This document shows positions 34,310-43,442 of a stretch of 64,000 nucleotides of DNA, piece after piece; positions within the stretch are counted from its first letter, which is position 1, and each line of letters opens with the position of its first letter. Source of the stretch: JAUIAI01 sp041396685 (lineage in GTDB: Bacteria; Pseudomonadota; Gammaproteobacteria; Burkholderiales; Burkholderiaceae_E); assembly GCA_041396685.1 (NCBI GenBank), contig JAWKYD010000004.1:359712-423711 (forward strand), in the 5' to 3' direction. The notes beneath the pieces were generated by a model. That model was given only the letters and a program-made list of their open reading frames with translations. It made no database searches and was not told the origin of the DNA. Both the position numbers and the translations under genes were made by a program.

Positions 34310-34843
34310 TCAGCCCGGTACGCTGACCCGCTTGGCCTGAAAGCCTTCGGCGGCCAGTTCTTCGATGAAGTGCACCTCCGTACCGGTCTCGAGCGTATCG
34401 AAGGGCGCGTTGACGAGATTTTCGATGGCGAAGTAGAGCTCGCGGCCGTCGGCGGTGGCGATGAATCCGTATCCCTCCTCGGGATTGAGGCGCGCGACGA
34501 CGCCCGACAGGGTGGGTGCATGAGCTTTGACGTCGCCGCGCATCTCGCGTGAAAGTTCGTCGAGTTTGCGGAGAGCAGCATTGAACGCATCGCGAACCGC
34601 CACATAGGGATCCTCGTCGCGGTGCCGGTTGACCGCGAACTCATGACCCGGCGCATGGACGTCGAGCCGTATGATGAACCGGTTACCCTGGTTCTTGTTG
34701 CTCGCCTCTTCTTCGACGACCACGCGGCAGCTAGTCAGGTTCGGAAACACCTTGTCCAGCCGGTCGGACCACTCGCGGATGTTGCTTTCCAGGGCATCGC
34801 TGTGCTTCATGTGACGGAAGGTGATTTGAACGGGTACCTGCAT
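34310..34843 (-). CDS. HPF/YfiA-like ribosome-associated protein fused to a cold-shock domain
   Basis: Protein of 177 residues with two parts: an N-terminal HPF/YfiA-like domain (VQITFRHMKHSDALESNIREWSDRL, a helix-strand core that binds the ribosome in hibernation factors) and a C-terminal CSD nucleic-acid domain (GVVARLNPEEGYGFIATADGRELYF). A GGGAG site sets the ATG. The fusion is probably a stress factor that acts on ribosomes or RNA. It is flanked by a DksA/TraR-type gene (52 bases away) and the TVP38 gene, all on the minus strand, which supports a stress role. Confidence 0.9.
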   Translation of the reverse strand: MQVPVQITFRHMKHSDALESNIREWSDRLDKVFPNLTSCRVVVEEEASNKNQGNRFIIRLDVHAPGHEFAVNRHRDEDPYVAVRDAFNAALRKLDELSREMRGDVKAHAPTLSGVVARLNPEEGYGFIATADGRELYFAIENLVNAPFDTLETGTEVHFIEELAAEGFQAKRVSVPG

Positions 34844-34894
34844 GGCGCACTCCCAGGGTTGAATTGGCAAGGGTACGTTGGTGACTACGCGAGA

Positions 34895-35287
34895 TCACAA
34901 GCTCGGCTGCCCGAAGCCGCCGTGGGACCTCTCGTAGACCTCCTGGCAGGTGATGCAACGCGCGGCCGACGGCTCGGCGCGCAGACGCGCCTGCGCGATG
35001 TCTTCTCCGCAGTCGATGCACTGACCATAGTGGCCGGCGAGCATTCGCTCGAGCGCGGCGTCCAACGCACGCATCTCGGCGATATCGCGCGACAACTCGG
35101 CCTGACGGGTATCGGCCAACACATCGGCCGTCGAAGCGTCGCCCAGGTCGGGCGCCTCGCCGGCGAGTTCGCCGTAGGGCTCGTCGGCCACCTGGGCGAC
35201 ATCGTCCCGCAATTCGCCAGCCAGTTCGGCGCGACGGTGCTCGATTCGGTGGCGCATCTCGGCGATGAATTCGTGTTCGAAAGGCAT
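34895..35287 (-). CDS. DksA/TraR C4-type zinc finger protein
   Basis: Protein of 130 residues. Seen: long helical N-terminal part and a C4 zinc finger (CIDCGEDIAQARL..CITCQEVYE) as in DksA/TraR, which bind the RNA polymerase secondary channel. It lacks the length of housekeeping DksA, so it is an accessory paralogue. An AGGAGG site lies 5 bases before the ATG. It is divergent from the acyl-CoA dehydrogenase gene at 35622 and sits upstream of the HPF fusion on the same strand. Confidence 0.92.
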   Translation of the reverse strand: MPFEHEFIAEMRHRIEHRRAELAGELRDDVAQVADEPYGELAGEAPDLGDASTADVLADTRQAELSRDIAEMRALDAALERMLAGHYGQCIDCGEDIAQARLRAEPSAARCITCQEVYERSHGGFGQPSL

Positions 35288-35621
35288 GAGAACCTCCTCT
35301 GTTGACACATCACACGACACCCGCGGGCGACCAAGGGTCCCGCCCACGGGTCCGAGCCCCATCCTAGGCACCGATTCCGGGAATCGGTCGGGATCAGGCG
35401 GCCGGCGTACGGGAACCCGCGCCCGCCCCTCGTCAACGGGTATGCTTTCATAGGCAGTGAGCCCGTCTGCGTCCGTCCGGCGGCCCGATGCACCGCAACA
35501 TTGAGCGGCGTCAACACCTGCACCCAGGTTCTCCCCGACCATGCACGCCGTATCCCGTGCGAGCCTCGCTCGCGCCCGCGGTCGGCCGGCATGGCATGCC
35601 GCACCACAGCCAGGGGAGCCC
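35288..35621. other. Divergent intergenic region between the DksA/TraR-type and acyl-CoA dehydrogenase genes
   Basis: 334 bases without a gene. It holds the palindrome at 35370-35388 and ribosome sites for both flanking genes. I see no clear -35/-10 pair; a TTGACG near 35441-35446 on the minus strand is the best -35-like box. Confidence 0.4.
35370..35388. promoter_or_regulatory. Palindrome ACCGATTCC-G-GGAATCGGT
   Basis: Perfect 9-base arms around one base, 82 bases upstream of the DksA/TraR-type ATG. The length and near-absent spacer fit a dimeric repressor site; the regulator is unknown. Confidence 0.5.
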
Positions 35622-36881
35622 ATGGACTTCGCGCATTCCGACAAGGTGTTGAATTTGCAGCGCCGCCTCACCGACTTCATGGACGACCACGTTTTGCCGG
35701 CGAACCCGCAGTGGCATCGCGATGTGGCCAACGGCATCTATCCTCCGCCGGTGGTGGCCGAACTGAAGGCCTATGCGAAATCCGAGGGTCTCTGGAATAT
35801 GTTCCTGCCCGGACTACGCGAGGGCGAGCCCGGCACCGCGCTGACCAACCTCGAGTACGCGCCACTGGCCGAGATCATGGGCCGCATTCCGTGGGCGCCG
35901 GAGGTGTTCAACTGCAATGCTCCCGATACCGGCAACATGGAGTTGCTGCATTTGTTCGCCACGCCGGCACAGGTCGAACAGTGGTTGCGGCCGCTGCTCG
36001 ATGGCGAGATCCGCTCGGCATTCGCGATGACCGAACCCGATGTCGCCTCGTCCGATGCCACCAACATTCAGACCAGCATCCGCCGCGAGGGCGACGAGTA
36101 CGTGATCAACGGCCGCAAGTGGTTCATCACCAATGCCGCCCATCCGCACTGCAAGCTGGTCATCCTGCTGGGAGTGTCCGACGATGACGAGAACGCGCCA
36201 CGCCATGCCCGCCACAGCATGGTGCTGATTCCGATGGATGCTCCCGGGCTCACGCTGGTGCGCAACATCCCGGTCATGAATCATGTCGCGCCGGAAGGGC
36301 ATTGCGAACTCTTGTTTCGCAATGTGCGCGTGCCTGCCAGCAACCTGCTCGGTGCGCAGGGTCAGGGCTTCGCCATGGCCCAGGCGCGGCTGGGACCGGG
36401 CCGTATCCACCACTGCATGCGCACGGTCGGCCAGTGCGAGGTGGCGGTGGAGCTGATGTGCGACCGCGCGCTCGAGCGGCGCACCTTCGGCCGCTATCTG
36501 GCCGACTACGCCAACGTCCAGGACTGGATCGCGGAGTCACGCATCGAGATCGATCAAGCCCGTCTGCTGGTACTGCAGGCGGCCTGGGCCCTCGACAGGT
36601 ACGGCAACAAGGGCGCTCGCACGATGGTGTCGGCGATCAAGGTCGTGGCCGCGCGCCTGCAGACCCGCGTGCTCGATCGCGCGATCCAGCTGTTCGGCGC
36701 CATGGGCCTCACGCCCGACACGCCATTGGCCGATCTTTGGACCTGGGGGCGCGCGCTGCGCTTCGCCGACGGCCCGGACGAGGTGCATCTGCGTGGCATC
36801 GCGCGCAACGAACTGGGCAAGGCGCGCGAGAACCCGGCGCGCTCGAGCGCCTATTTCACCCTGCCCGAACGGCTCGCATGA
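35622..36881 (+). CDS. Acyl-CoA dehydrogenase (ACAD10/11-like)
   Basis: FAD-dependent acyl-CoA dehydrogenase of 419 residues. Seen: FAMTEPDVASSDATNIQT (FAD/substrate site), KWFITNAAHPHCKLVILLGV, NLLGAQGQGFAMAQARLGPGRIHHCMR, and the C-terminal RFADGPDEVHLRGIARNEL, typical of the ACAD10/11 clade in which an Asp replaces the canonical Glu-containing segment. Members act on unusual or 4-hydroxy acyl chains. The ATG at 35622 has an AGGGGAG site. It stands alone between stress genes and a membrane protein gene. Confidence 0.92.
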   Translation: MDFAHSDKVLNLQRRLTDFMDDHVLPANPQWHRDVANGIYPPPVVAELKAYAKSEGLWNMFLPGLREGEPGTALTNLEYAPLAEIMGRIPWAPEVFNCNAPDTGNMELLHLFATPAQVEQWLRPLLDGEIRSAFAMTEPDVASSDATNIQTSIRREGDEYVINGRKWFITNAAHPHCKLVILLGVSDDDENAPRHARHSMVLIPMDAPGLTLVRNIPVMNHVAPEGHCELLFRNVRVPASNLLGAQGQGFAMAQARLGPGRIHHCMRTVGQCEVAVELMCDRALERRTFGRYLADYANVQDWIAESRIEIDQARLLVLQAAWALDRYGNKGARTMVSAIKVVAARLQTRVLDRAIQLFGAMGLTPDTPLADLWTWGRALRFADGPDEVHLRGIARNELGKARENPARSSAYFTLPERLA

Positions 36882-37031
36882 TCCCCTGCGTGCCCTGCGT
36901 CCGCGGCGGCATGATTGCGCAATATCTTCCAGGCGTTTCCGCCGGCGCTTCGATCTGCGGTGCTGGACGCTGGGCACGCATCTTGCACTCAGGGCCCATG
37001 ACGACTTCGAAGCCAGTGCTTCGGCAACGCC

Positions 37032-38006
37032 ATGGATCAAACCGGACACGACGCGCAGAAACCTTCGCAGATACCTTCCCGCGGCTGGGGCCAGATTGCC
37101 AGACGCGTCGCCTCCGAATTGGGCGAGGACCGCGTCATGCTGGTCGCGGCCGGTGTCACCTTCTATCTGTTACTCGCCCTGCCCCCGACGCTGGCATTGA
37201 TCGTCGCGATCTACGGCCTGGTGACCAGTCCGGCAGAGGTCGGCCAGCAAATGCAGGCAGTTTCGCCCTACCTGCCATCGGGGGTACAGAGCATCGTCCA
37301 GAATCAACTGGACCGACTGACGCAGCAGACTTCGACCACCCTGGGGTTCGCCTCGGTTTTCAGCTTCCTGCTCGCCCTGTGGAGCGCCAATCGCGGCACC
37401 AAGGGCATCCTGCAGGCTCTGAACATCGCCTACGACGAGCGTGAGACACGCGGGTTCTTCAAACTGCTCGTCGTTTCGCTCGCGTTCACGCTGGGCGGCG
37501 TGCTCCTGTTCGCGATCTTGTTATCCGGGATCGTCGCCATCCCCCGCCTGAGCAACTGGCTGCCTTTTGGCGAGCTGGGCGCGCTGGCGGTGAAGGTGCT
37601 CACCGGCCTGGTGGTGCTGGCAATCGCCACCTTCGGATTGGCCTGTCTGTTCCGTTGGGGACCCGATCGCCGGTCGGCGCGCTGGTCCTGGCTGACGCCC
37701 GGCGCTGCCGTTGCGCTGATCATTGCCGCGATCGCGTCGTTGCTGTTCTCCTGGTATGTGAGCAATTTCGGCTCGTACGACCGCACCTACGGCTCGCTGG
37801 GCATCGTGATCGTATTCATGACCTGGCTCTGGATCATGGCGATCTTTCTGCTGCTGGGTGCGGAGTTGAACGCCGAAATGGAGCATCAGACCGCGCGTGA
37901 CACCACCGTCGGCCCCGAGCGCCCGATGGGCGAGCGGGGCGCGCGCATGGCCGACACGGTGGCCTCCCGCCAGCACATCGATCCTGGCGCGGCTGCCGGC
38001 GCCTGA
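37032..38006 (+). CDS. YihY/virulence factor BrkB family membrane protein
   Basis: Membrane protein of 324 residues. Seen: AAGVTFYLLLALPPTLALIVAIYG at the N terminus, SVFSFLLALWSANRGTKGILQALNIAY in the middle, and the SFGSYDRTYGSLGIVIVFMTWLWIMA-like C-terminal core that is diagnostic for the family. About six helices. Function is not established for most members. It is 150 bases after the acyl-CoA dehydrogenase gene and 115 bases before the RND adaptor gene. Confidence 0.92.
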   Translation: MDQTGHDAQKPSQIPSRGWGQIARRVASELGEDRVMLVAAGVTFYLLLALPPTLALIVAIYGLVTSPAEVGQQMQAVSPYLPSGVQSIVQNQLDRLTQQTSTTLGFASVFSFLLALWSANRGTKGILQALNIAYDERETRGFFKLLVVSLAFTLGGVLLFAILLSGIVAIPRLSNWLPFGELGALAVKVLTGLVVLAIATFGLACLFRWGPDRRSARWSWLTPGAAVALIIAAIASLLFSWYVSNFGSYDRTYGSLGIVIVFMTWLWIMAIFLLLGAELNAEMEHQTARDTTVGPERPMGERGARMADTVASRQHIDPGAAAGA

Positions 38007-38121
38007 TCGACATGCACGCCAGGCCGAGGCGGTAGACGATCCGCCACACTTCGACCCTGATCAACTTTTCGGCACCGACGGCGCTCTACAATCGACGGGT
38101 CCTCCGACTCCCAGAGTCCCC

Positions 38122-39408
38122 GTGTCCAACAACCCCGATCCCGCCGTCACCGCGCCCGACCGCGGCCGCCGCTGGTTCTGGCGACTCGTCACCCTTCTGA
38201 TCGTACTCATCGGCATCGGCGGCTTCGTCGCGCTGCAGGTCTTCAAACCGCGCCCCGAGGTCAGACCATTGGTGCGCCAGCTCCCGGTCGTGCGCACGAT
38301 TCCGGCCGAAATCCTCGACGATCCGCTACCGGTTCGTGGACAAGGCCTGGTCTCTCCGCGCACGCAGGTCACCCTGGCCGCGGAAATCTCCGCACGCATC
38401 ACCTCACTGCACCCGCAGATGGTTGCCGGCGGTCGCTTCCGTCGGGGCGAATGTCTCGTCGAGCTCGATGCCGAACCGGTGCGCGCGGCCCTGGCGCAGA
38501 CACGTGCGGACTTTCGTGCGAGTGAGGCCCAGCTCAGGCTGGCCGAGCAGTCCGTACAGCGAACGCGTGAGCTGATTGCCCAGGGCTTTCTCTCGCGTCA
38601 GACTCTGGACGAGCGCGAGGCGAGCCGCGATCAGGCGGCGGCAGCGCTCGAGCGGGCGCGCGCCGCGCTCCGCCAGCGCGCGATCGACCTGGAGCGCACA
38701 TGCGTCCTCGCGCCCTTCGACGGCCGGGTGCTGTCCGAGCAGATCAATGCCGGCGACACGGTCCAACCCGGCCGCGAGCTGGCACGCATCTTCGACGACT
38801 CCGCGCTCGAAGTCACCGCGTCGCTGACCGATAGTGATATCGCGATGATCGACAATCCGTTCTCGCCGGACGGACCGCGCGCAGCGGCACGAGTCGAGGT
38901 CGATCACGGTGGCATCGTCTATCGCTGGCCGGCACGGCTCGCACGTGTGGAAGCCGCGATCGACCCCACTTCGCGCACCTTCAACGTCGTGGTCGCCGTC
39001 GATGATCCACGGCAACGCGGCCAGGCGCCGTCCGACGATGCACCGCCGGGCCCGCCGCTGCTGGTCGGCATGTATGCCGACGTGCAAATCGATGGTCGCG
39101 ATCAAGGCCCCTATCTGCTACTGCCCGCCTCGGCCGTGCGCGAGGGCTCGCGCGTTTGGCGCCTGGACGGGCAGGACCGCCTTCAGGTCGTACCGGTGCG
39201 CGTGCTCGGCGAACGCAACGACCGGATCGCGGTCGCGGCGACACCGTTTCAGAACGGTCAGCGAATCGTCGTCAGCGACCTGCGCGTGGTGACCGAAGGC
39301 ATGCCGGTACGGCGCAGCGATACCGAAACCTCCGGCAGCGATGCCCGGACCCGGCGCGATGCCGCCGGCGCACGGACCTCCGACGATCGCACGGCAGGCG
39401 ATTCATGA
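38122..39408 (+). CDS. RND efflux periplasmic adaptor subunit (HlyD/MFP family)
   Basis: Membrane-fusion protein of 428 residues: an N-terminal membrane anchor (FWRLVTLLIVLIGIGGFVALQVF), the barrel-sandwich PRTQVTLAAEISARI, a coiled-coil hairpin rich in Ala, Arg and Gln (about 120-180), and LLVGMYADVQIDG in the beta-barrel domain. It links the RND pump to an outer-membrane channel. The start is GTG at 38122, just before the anchor; an in-frame extension to 37897 overlaps the YihY gene and is rejected. It overlaps the RND gene start by 4 bases. Confidence 0.92.
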   Translation: MSNNPDPAVTAPDRGRRWFWRLVTLLIVLIGIGGFVALQVFKPRPEVRPLVRQLPVVRTIPAEILDDPLPVRGQGLVSPRTQVTLAAEISARITSLHPQMVAGGRFRRGECLVELDAEPVRAALAQTRADFRASEAQLRLAEQSVQRTRELIAQGFLSRQTLDEREASRDQAAAALERARAALRQRAIDLERTCVLAPFDGRVLSEQINAGDTVQPGRELARIFDDSALEVTASLTDSDIAMIDNPFSPDGPRAAARVEVDHGGIVYRWPARLARVEAAIDPTSRTFNVVVAVDDPRQRGQAPSDDAPPGPPLLVGMYADVQIDGRDQGPYLLLPASAVREGSRVWRLDGQDRLQVVPVRVLGERNDRIAVAATPFQNGQRIVVSDLRVVTEGMPVRRSDTETSGSDARTRRDAAGARTSDDRTAGDS

Positions 39409-42400
39409 GCCGTCTGATCGGCTGGATGGCGGCCCATCCCGTGGCGGCCAACCTGCTGATGATGCTGATCATCGTCAGCGGCCTGGTCAGCGCATTCGGG
39501 CTGCGCCAGGAGGTGTTCCCGGAGATCAATTTCGACGCGATCGAGACCCGCGTCGTCTATCAGGGCGCTTCGCCCGATGAGGTCGAGGCCTCGGTCGTAC
39601 AACGCATCGAGGAACAGATCGAAGGGCTGGACGGGATCGATCGCATCTACGGCATTGCCGCCGAGGGCGTCGGACTGGTCCGGGTCGAGTTGCAGCGCGG
39701 TGTGTCGGGCCAGCGCGCGCTCGAAGACATCAAGTCGGCCGTCGATCGGATCACCAGCTTTCCCGAACAGGTCGAACGCCCGGTCACCCGCGAGATCGTC
39801 AGCAAGCAGCGCGTGCTGGAGCTGGCGATCTTCGGCCCGATCGACGATGCCACGCTGCGCGAGCTCGCCTATCGCGCCAAGGACGGTATTTCCGCCCTGC
39901 CGAACGTATCGCTGGCCGAGGTCACCAAGGTGCGCGACATCGAGATCTCGATCGAGGTGTCCAATGCCGTCCTGCGCGCCTACGGCCTGACCCTGAACGA
40001 CATCGCGCAGACCATACGCCGCTCGAGCCTGGACCTTCCCGGGGGCGACATCCAGACCGGCGACGAATCCATCCTGCTGCGCACCATGGGGCGCAGCACG
40101 GACTGGCGTGATTTTTCCGACATCGTCGTGGTCAGCTCGCGCGATGGTGCACGCATCCGGCTCGGCGACATCGCCACGGTGCGCGACGGCCTGCGTGACG
40201 ACGACCTGATCGCGCACTTCGATGGCCAACCCGCCGCCTTCGTGCAGGTATTCCGTGTCGGCGAGGAGAAGGTACTGGACGTGGTGGGAGCGGTCGAGCG
40301 CTACCTCGCGGAGCAAATGGCACCGAACCTGCCGCCCGGCGTGTCGGTCAAGGTGTGGCGCAACGATGCCACCGAGTTCAAGAACCGCATGAACCTGCTG
40401 ATCAAGAACGGTCTGTTCGGCTTGGTACTGGTGGCATTGGCGCTGGCGCTCTTTCTCGAGTTGCGGCTGGCGTTCTGGGTGTCAGCAGGCATGGCGGTGG
40501 CGTTCATCGGTGCATTCGCGATCATGGCCGTGTTGGGTCTGTCGGTGAACATGTTGTCGCTGTTCGGTTTCATCCTGGCCATCGGCATCGTGGTCGACGA
40601 TGCGATCGTGATGGGCGAGAACATCCACGCCGAGTTCGAGCGCACCGGCGACGTGATGGGCTCGGCCATCGTCGGCGCGCAGCGCATCGCGACGCCGGTG
40701 ACCCTGGCGGTGGCCACCACCGTCGTCGCCTTCGTGCCGCTGCTGTTCGTGCCGGGCAACATCGGCAAGTTCCTCTATCAGATCCCGGCCATCGTGATCA
40801 TCGTGCTGGTGGTCTCGGTGATCGAGGCGCTGTTCATCATGCCCCACCATCTGGCGAGCGCGCGACACGGTCCCGAGGGCCCCGTGTCGCGCGCCACGGC
40901 CCGCGCCCGCCGGGCCATCGATATCCGCCTGAAGCGCTTCATCGACGGGCCTTTGTCGCGGTCGCTGGCCTTTGCCACCGATCACTACGGCGTGGTCATC
41001 GCCTCGGCCTTCAGCATCTTCGTGCTGACTATCGGCGCGATCTCCGCTGGCTACGTGCGCTTCTCGTTCTTCCCGCAGGTGGAGGGTCGCTACGTCACCG
41101 CCTCGCTCGAGCTCGCCCAGGGCACACAGGCCGAAGTCACGCTGGCTGCCGCACAGCAATTGGAGCGCGCGGCCCGCCGGGCCGCCGCCGAACTCGACCC
41201 CGGCGGCGAGCTCATCACATCGCTGTTGCTGACCGTGGGATCGCAGGAGCGCTCGGGTCCGGGCGCGGCCGGCGCGCTCGGTCTGGTCCAAGGCCACCTC
41301 GCCTCGGTGGTGGTCGAGCTGATGGACCCCGAGTTGCGTACCGTCTCCGGCAAGGCCTTCGAGCAGCGTTGGCGTGAGCTGGCCGGCGCCCTGCCCCAGG
41401 CGCGCAAGCTGACCTTTGCCTCCAATGTGATCAACCTCGGCGCGCCGATCCAGATACGGCTGGCAGCGCGCGACGATGCCACCCTTGCGCGTGGCGTGGC
41501 GGCGCTCGAGGCCGAGCTCGCGCGCATCGACGGGGTCTACGACGTGCGCGATGATCGCGAGCCGGGCAAGCGCGAGGTGCAGTTCCGTCTGAAACCCTAC
41601 GGGCGCACACTGGGCCTTACGGTCGACACCCTCTCGCAGCAGGTGCGGGGCGCCTTCTTCGGTGCCGAGGCCGTGCGTGTCCAGCGCGGCCGCGACGAGA
41701 TACGGGTTTACGTCCGTCTGCCGGAGAGCGAGCGCAATGCGCTCGCCGACATCAACCAGGTGCGTATCCGTACGCCCGATGGCGGCTTCGTGCCCTTGCA
41801 GCAGGTGGCCGACGTATCGCTAGGTTACGGGGCGCCGATGATCGTGCGCGAGGACGGCCAGCGGGTGAATTCGGTGCTGGCCGAGGTCGACGCCGGCGTG
41901 GTCACGGGCCAACAGGTCAATGCCCGACTGACCCAGGAGTTCTTGCCGCTGCTGATGCAGGAAATGCCGGGCCTGAGCTGGTCGATGGGTGGCGAGCAGC
42001 GGGAGCAGGCCAAGACCCTGCCATCGCTGGCCGCGAACTTCCTGCTCTCGGTGTTCGGCATGTACGCATTGCTGGCGCTGGCGTTCCGTTCCTACGTTCA
42101 GCCATTCATCGTGGTCGCGGCGATCCCCTTCGGCCTGGTGGGCGCCACCATCGGCCACCTGTTGATGAACCTCAGCTTCGGCCTGACCAGTCTGTTCGGC
42201 ATCGTCGGGCTGTCGGGCATCATCGTCAACGGCTCGCTGGTGTTGATCGACTTCGTCAACGAGAACCGCGACAGCGGCCTGGCCCCGCGCGAGGCGATCA
42301 TCGCCGCCGCCAAGAGCCGCTTCCGCCCCGTGTTCCTGACCGCCGTCACCACCTTCCTCGGCATCTTCCCGCTGATCATCGAACGCAGCATCCAGGCGCA

Positions 42401-42551
42401 GTTCCTGATTCCGCTCGCGGTCTCGATCGCCGTGGGTGTCCTGCTGGGAACGGCACTCCTGATGTTGTTGACCCCCGCATTGGTGATGCTGCAGGCGGAC
42501 CTGGCGGGCCGTATGACGAGGTCGTCGCGACGGGCGCCGAACGTCGAGTGA
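39405..42551 (+). CDS. RND family efflux transporter permease (AcrB-like)
   Basis: Inner-membrane proton-driven exporter of 1048 residues, the usual RND length. Seen: the first helix near LIGWMAAHPVAANLLMMLIIV, large periplasmic loops, the proton-relay motif GIVVDDAIVMGENI with the paired aspartates, and FGLTSLFGIVGLSGIIVNGSLVLIDF in the second half. The ATGA overlap with the adaptor gene shows translational coupling. No outer-membrane partner is encoded in this operon, so it presumably uses a TolC-type protein from elsewhere. The substrate is unknown. Confidence 0.95.
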   Translation: MSRLIGWMAAHPVAANLLMMLIIVSGLVSAFGLRQEVFPEINFDAIETRVVYQGASPDEVEASVVQRIEEQIEGLDGIDRIYGIAAEGVGLVRVELQRGVSGQRALEDIKSAVDRITSFPEQVERPVTREIVSKQRVLELAIFGPIDDATLRELAYRAKDGISALPNVSLAEVTKVRDIEISIEVSNAVLRAYGLTLNDIAQTIRRSSLDLPGGDIQTGDESILLRTMGRSTDWRDFSDIVVVSSRDGARIRLGDIATVRDGLRDDDLIAHFDGQPAAFVQVFRVGEEKVLDVVGAVERYLAEQMAPNLPPGVSVKVWRNDATEFKNRMNLLIKNGLFGLVLVALALALFLELRLAFWVSAGMAVAFIGAFAIMAVLGLSVNMLSLFGFILAIGIVVDDAIVMGENIHAEFERTGDVMGSAIVGAQRIATPVTLAVATTVVAFVPLLFVPGNIGKFLYQIPAIVIIVLVVSVIEALFIMPHHLASARHGPEGPVSRATARARRAIDIRLKRFIDGPLSRSLAFATDHYGVVIASAFSIFVLTIGAISAGYVRFSFFPQVEGRYVTASLELAQGTQAEVTLAAAQQLERAARRAAAELDPGGELITSLLLTVGSQERSGPGAAGALGLVQGHLASVVVELMDPELRTVSGKAFEQRWRELAGALPQARKLTFASNVINLGAPIQIRLAARDDATLARGVAALEAELARIDGVYDVRDDREPGKREVQFRLKPYGRTLGLTVDTLSQQVRGAFFGAEAVRVQRGRDEIRVYVRLPESERNALADINQVRIRTPDGGFVPLQQVADVSLGYGAPMIVREDGQRVNSVLAEVDAGVVTGQQVNARLTQEFLPLLMQEMPGLSWSMGGEQREQAKTLPSLAANFLLSVFGMYALLALAFRSYVQPFIVVAAIPFGLVGATIGHLLMNLSFGLTSLFGIVGLSGIIVNGSLVLIDFVNENRDSGLAPREAIIAAAKSRFRPVFLTAVTTFLGIFPLIIERSIQAQFLIPLAVSIAVGVLLGTALLMLLTPALVMLQADLAGRMTRSSRRAPNVE

Positions 42552-42556
42552 ATCGA

Positions 42557-42572
42557 CCCGTCACCGGACGGG
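42557..42572. terminator. Hairpin between the RND and GntR genes
   Basis: CCCGTC ACCG GACGGG, 6-base arms 5 bases after the RND stop in a convergent gap. No T-run; a weak bidirectional terminator candidate. Confidence 0.4.
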
Positions 42573-42631
42573 AGGCCCCGGCCTGTCTCGAGCCGACGCA
42601 TGCACGCGCAGGGCCGACCCGGCGCACATGC

Positions 42632-43324
42632 TCAAAGGCTGTCGGCCACCCGTTCGCGCGTCGCGCGCAGGTGCGCGCCGACGGCCTCGGCCAGCGTATT
42701 GCCGTCACGCCGGCTCAGTGCGGCCATCATCTGCTCGTGCTCGGCAACGGCACCGGCCCACTTGGCGGGTTCGCCATTGCCGATGTAGCGAATGCGCTTC
42801 AAGCGTGACTGCAGCAGTTCGTGCAGTTCACTGAGCGTGCCGTTGTGTGACAGTCGCACGATGGCCGCATGAATGGCCTGGTTCAGCTTGTAGTAGGCCA
42901 TGCGATTGCGCGAACGATAGCAGGCCATCATTTCGGCATGCATGCGCGCGATCTCGGCGATCTCGTCGTCGGTGGCGCGCTCGCAGGCCAGACGCGCGGC
43001 ATTGCGTTCCAGGATGTCGATGGCCTCGAGCATGTCGGTGACGTCTGCGAGCGTGAATCGGCGCACGGTCGCGCCCCGGCTGGGCACGAGTTCCACCAGG
43101 CCCTCGCTGGCCAGGGTGCGGATGGCCTCGCGCAGCGGTGTTCGCGATACGCCGAGCCGCGCGCCGAGTTCCACCTCGTTGATGCGCTCGCCCGCCGCCA
43201 GATCGCCCGCCACGATCATGTCGCGCATCAGTCCGACCACCTCGCCGTGCAGCGTGCGACGCTGGATCGGAGCCGGCTTGGTCGGCGTTTCGGACATTGT
43301 CGGGATCGGCCTCGGCTGCGACAT
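42632..43324 (-). CDS. GntR family transcriptional regulator (FCD domain)
   Basis: Regulator of 230 residues: an N-terminal winged helix (LGVSRTPLREAIRTLASEGLVE) and a C-terminal FCD all-helical effector domain with metal-binding histidines (NQAIHAAIVR, AVAEHEQMM). Members sense organic or sugar acids. The ATG at 43324 is used; later Met at 43297 is possible. It is divergent from pdxA2 and the TRAP genes, so it most likely controls them. Confidence 0.92.
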   Translation of the reverse strand: MSQPRPIPTMSETPTKPAPIQRRTLHGEVVGLMRDMIVAGDLAAGERINEVELGARLGVSRTPLREAIRTLASEGLVELVPSRGATVRRFTLADVTDMLEAIDILERNAARLACERATDDEIAEIARMHAEMMACYRSRNRMAYYKLNQAIHAAIVRLSHNGTLSELHELLQSRLKRIRYIGNGEPAKWAGAVAEHEQMMAALSRRDGNTLAEAVGAHLRATRERVADSL

Positions 43325-43348
43325 GGATTCGTCGCGCAATCATAGCGC

Positions 43349-43377
43349 TTGCCGTGCACACGGGCATTCATTATTCT
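43349..43377 (+). promoter_or_regulatory. Candidate sigma-70 promoter for the pdxA2/TRAP operon
   Basis: TTGCCG (43349-43354), 17-base spacer, TATTCT (43372-43377), in the gap between gntR and pdxA2. The AT-rich stretch right after it (TGCATACAAAATAC near 43384) resembles FCD-type GntR sites, but I see no perfect palindrome. Confidence 0.45.
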
Positions 43378-43442
43378 TAATGCTGCATACAAAATACAGG
43401 CACGTCCGTTGCGGCGGTGCGATGCCGTTCGGAGAACCGCCC

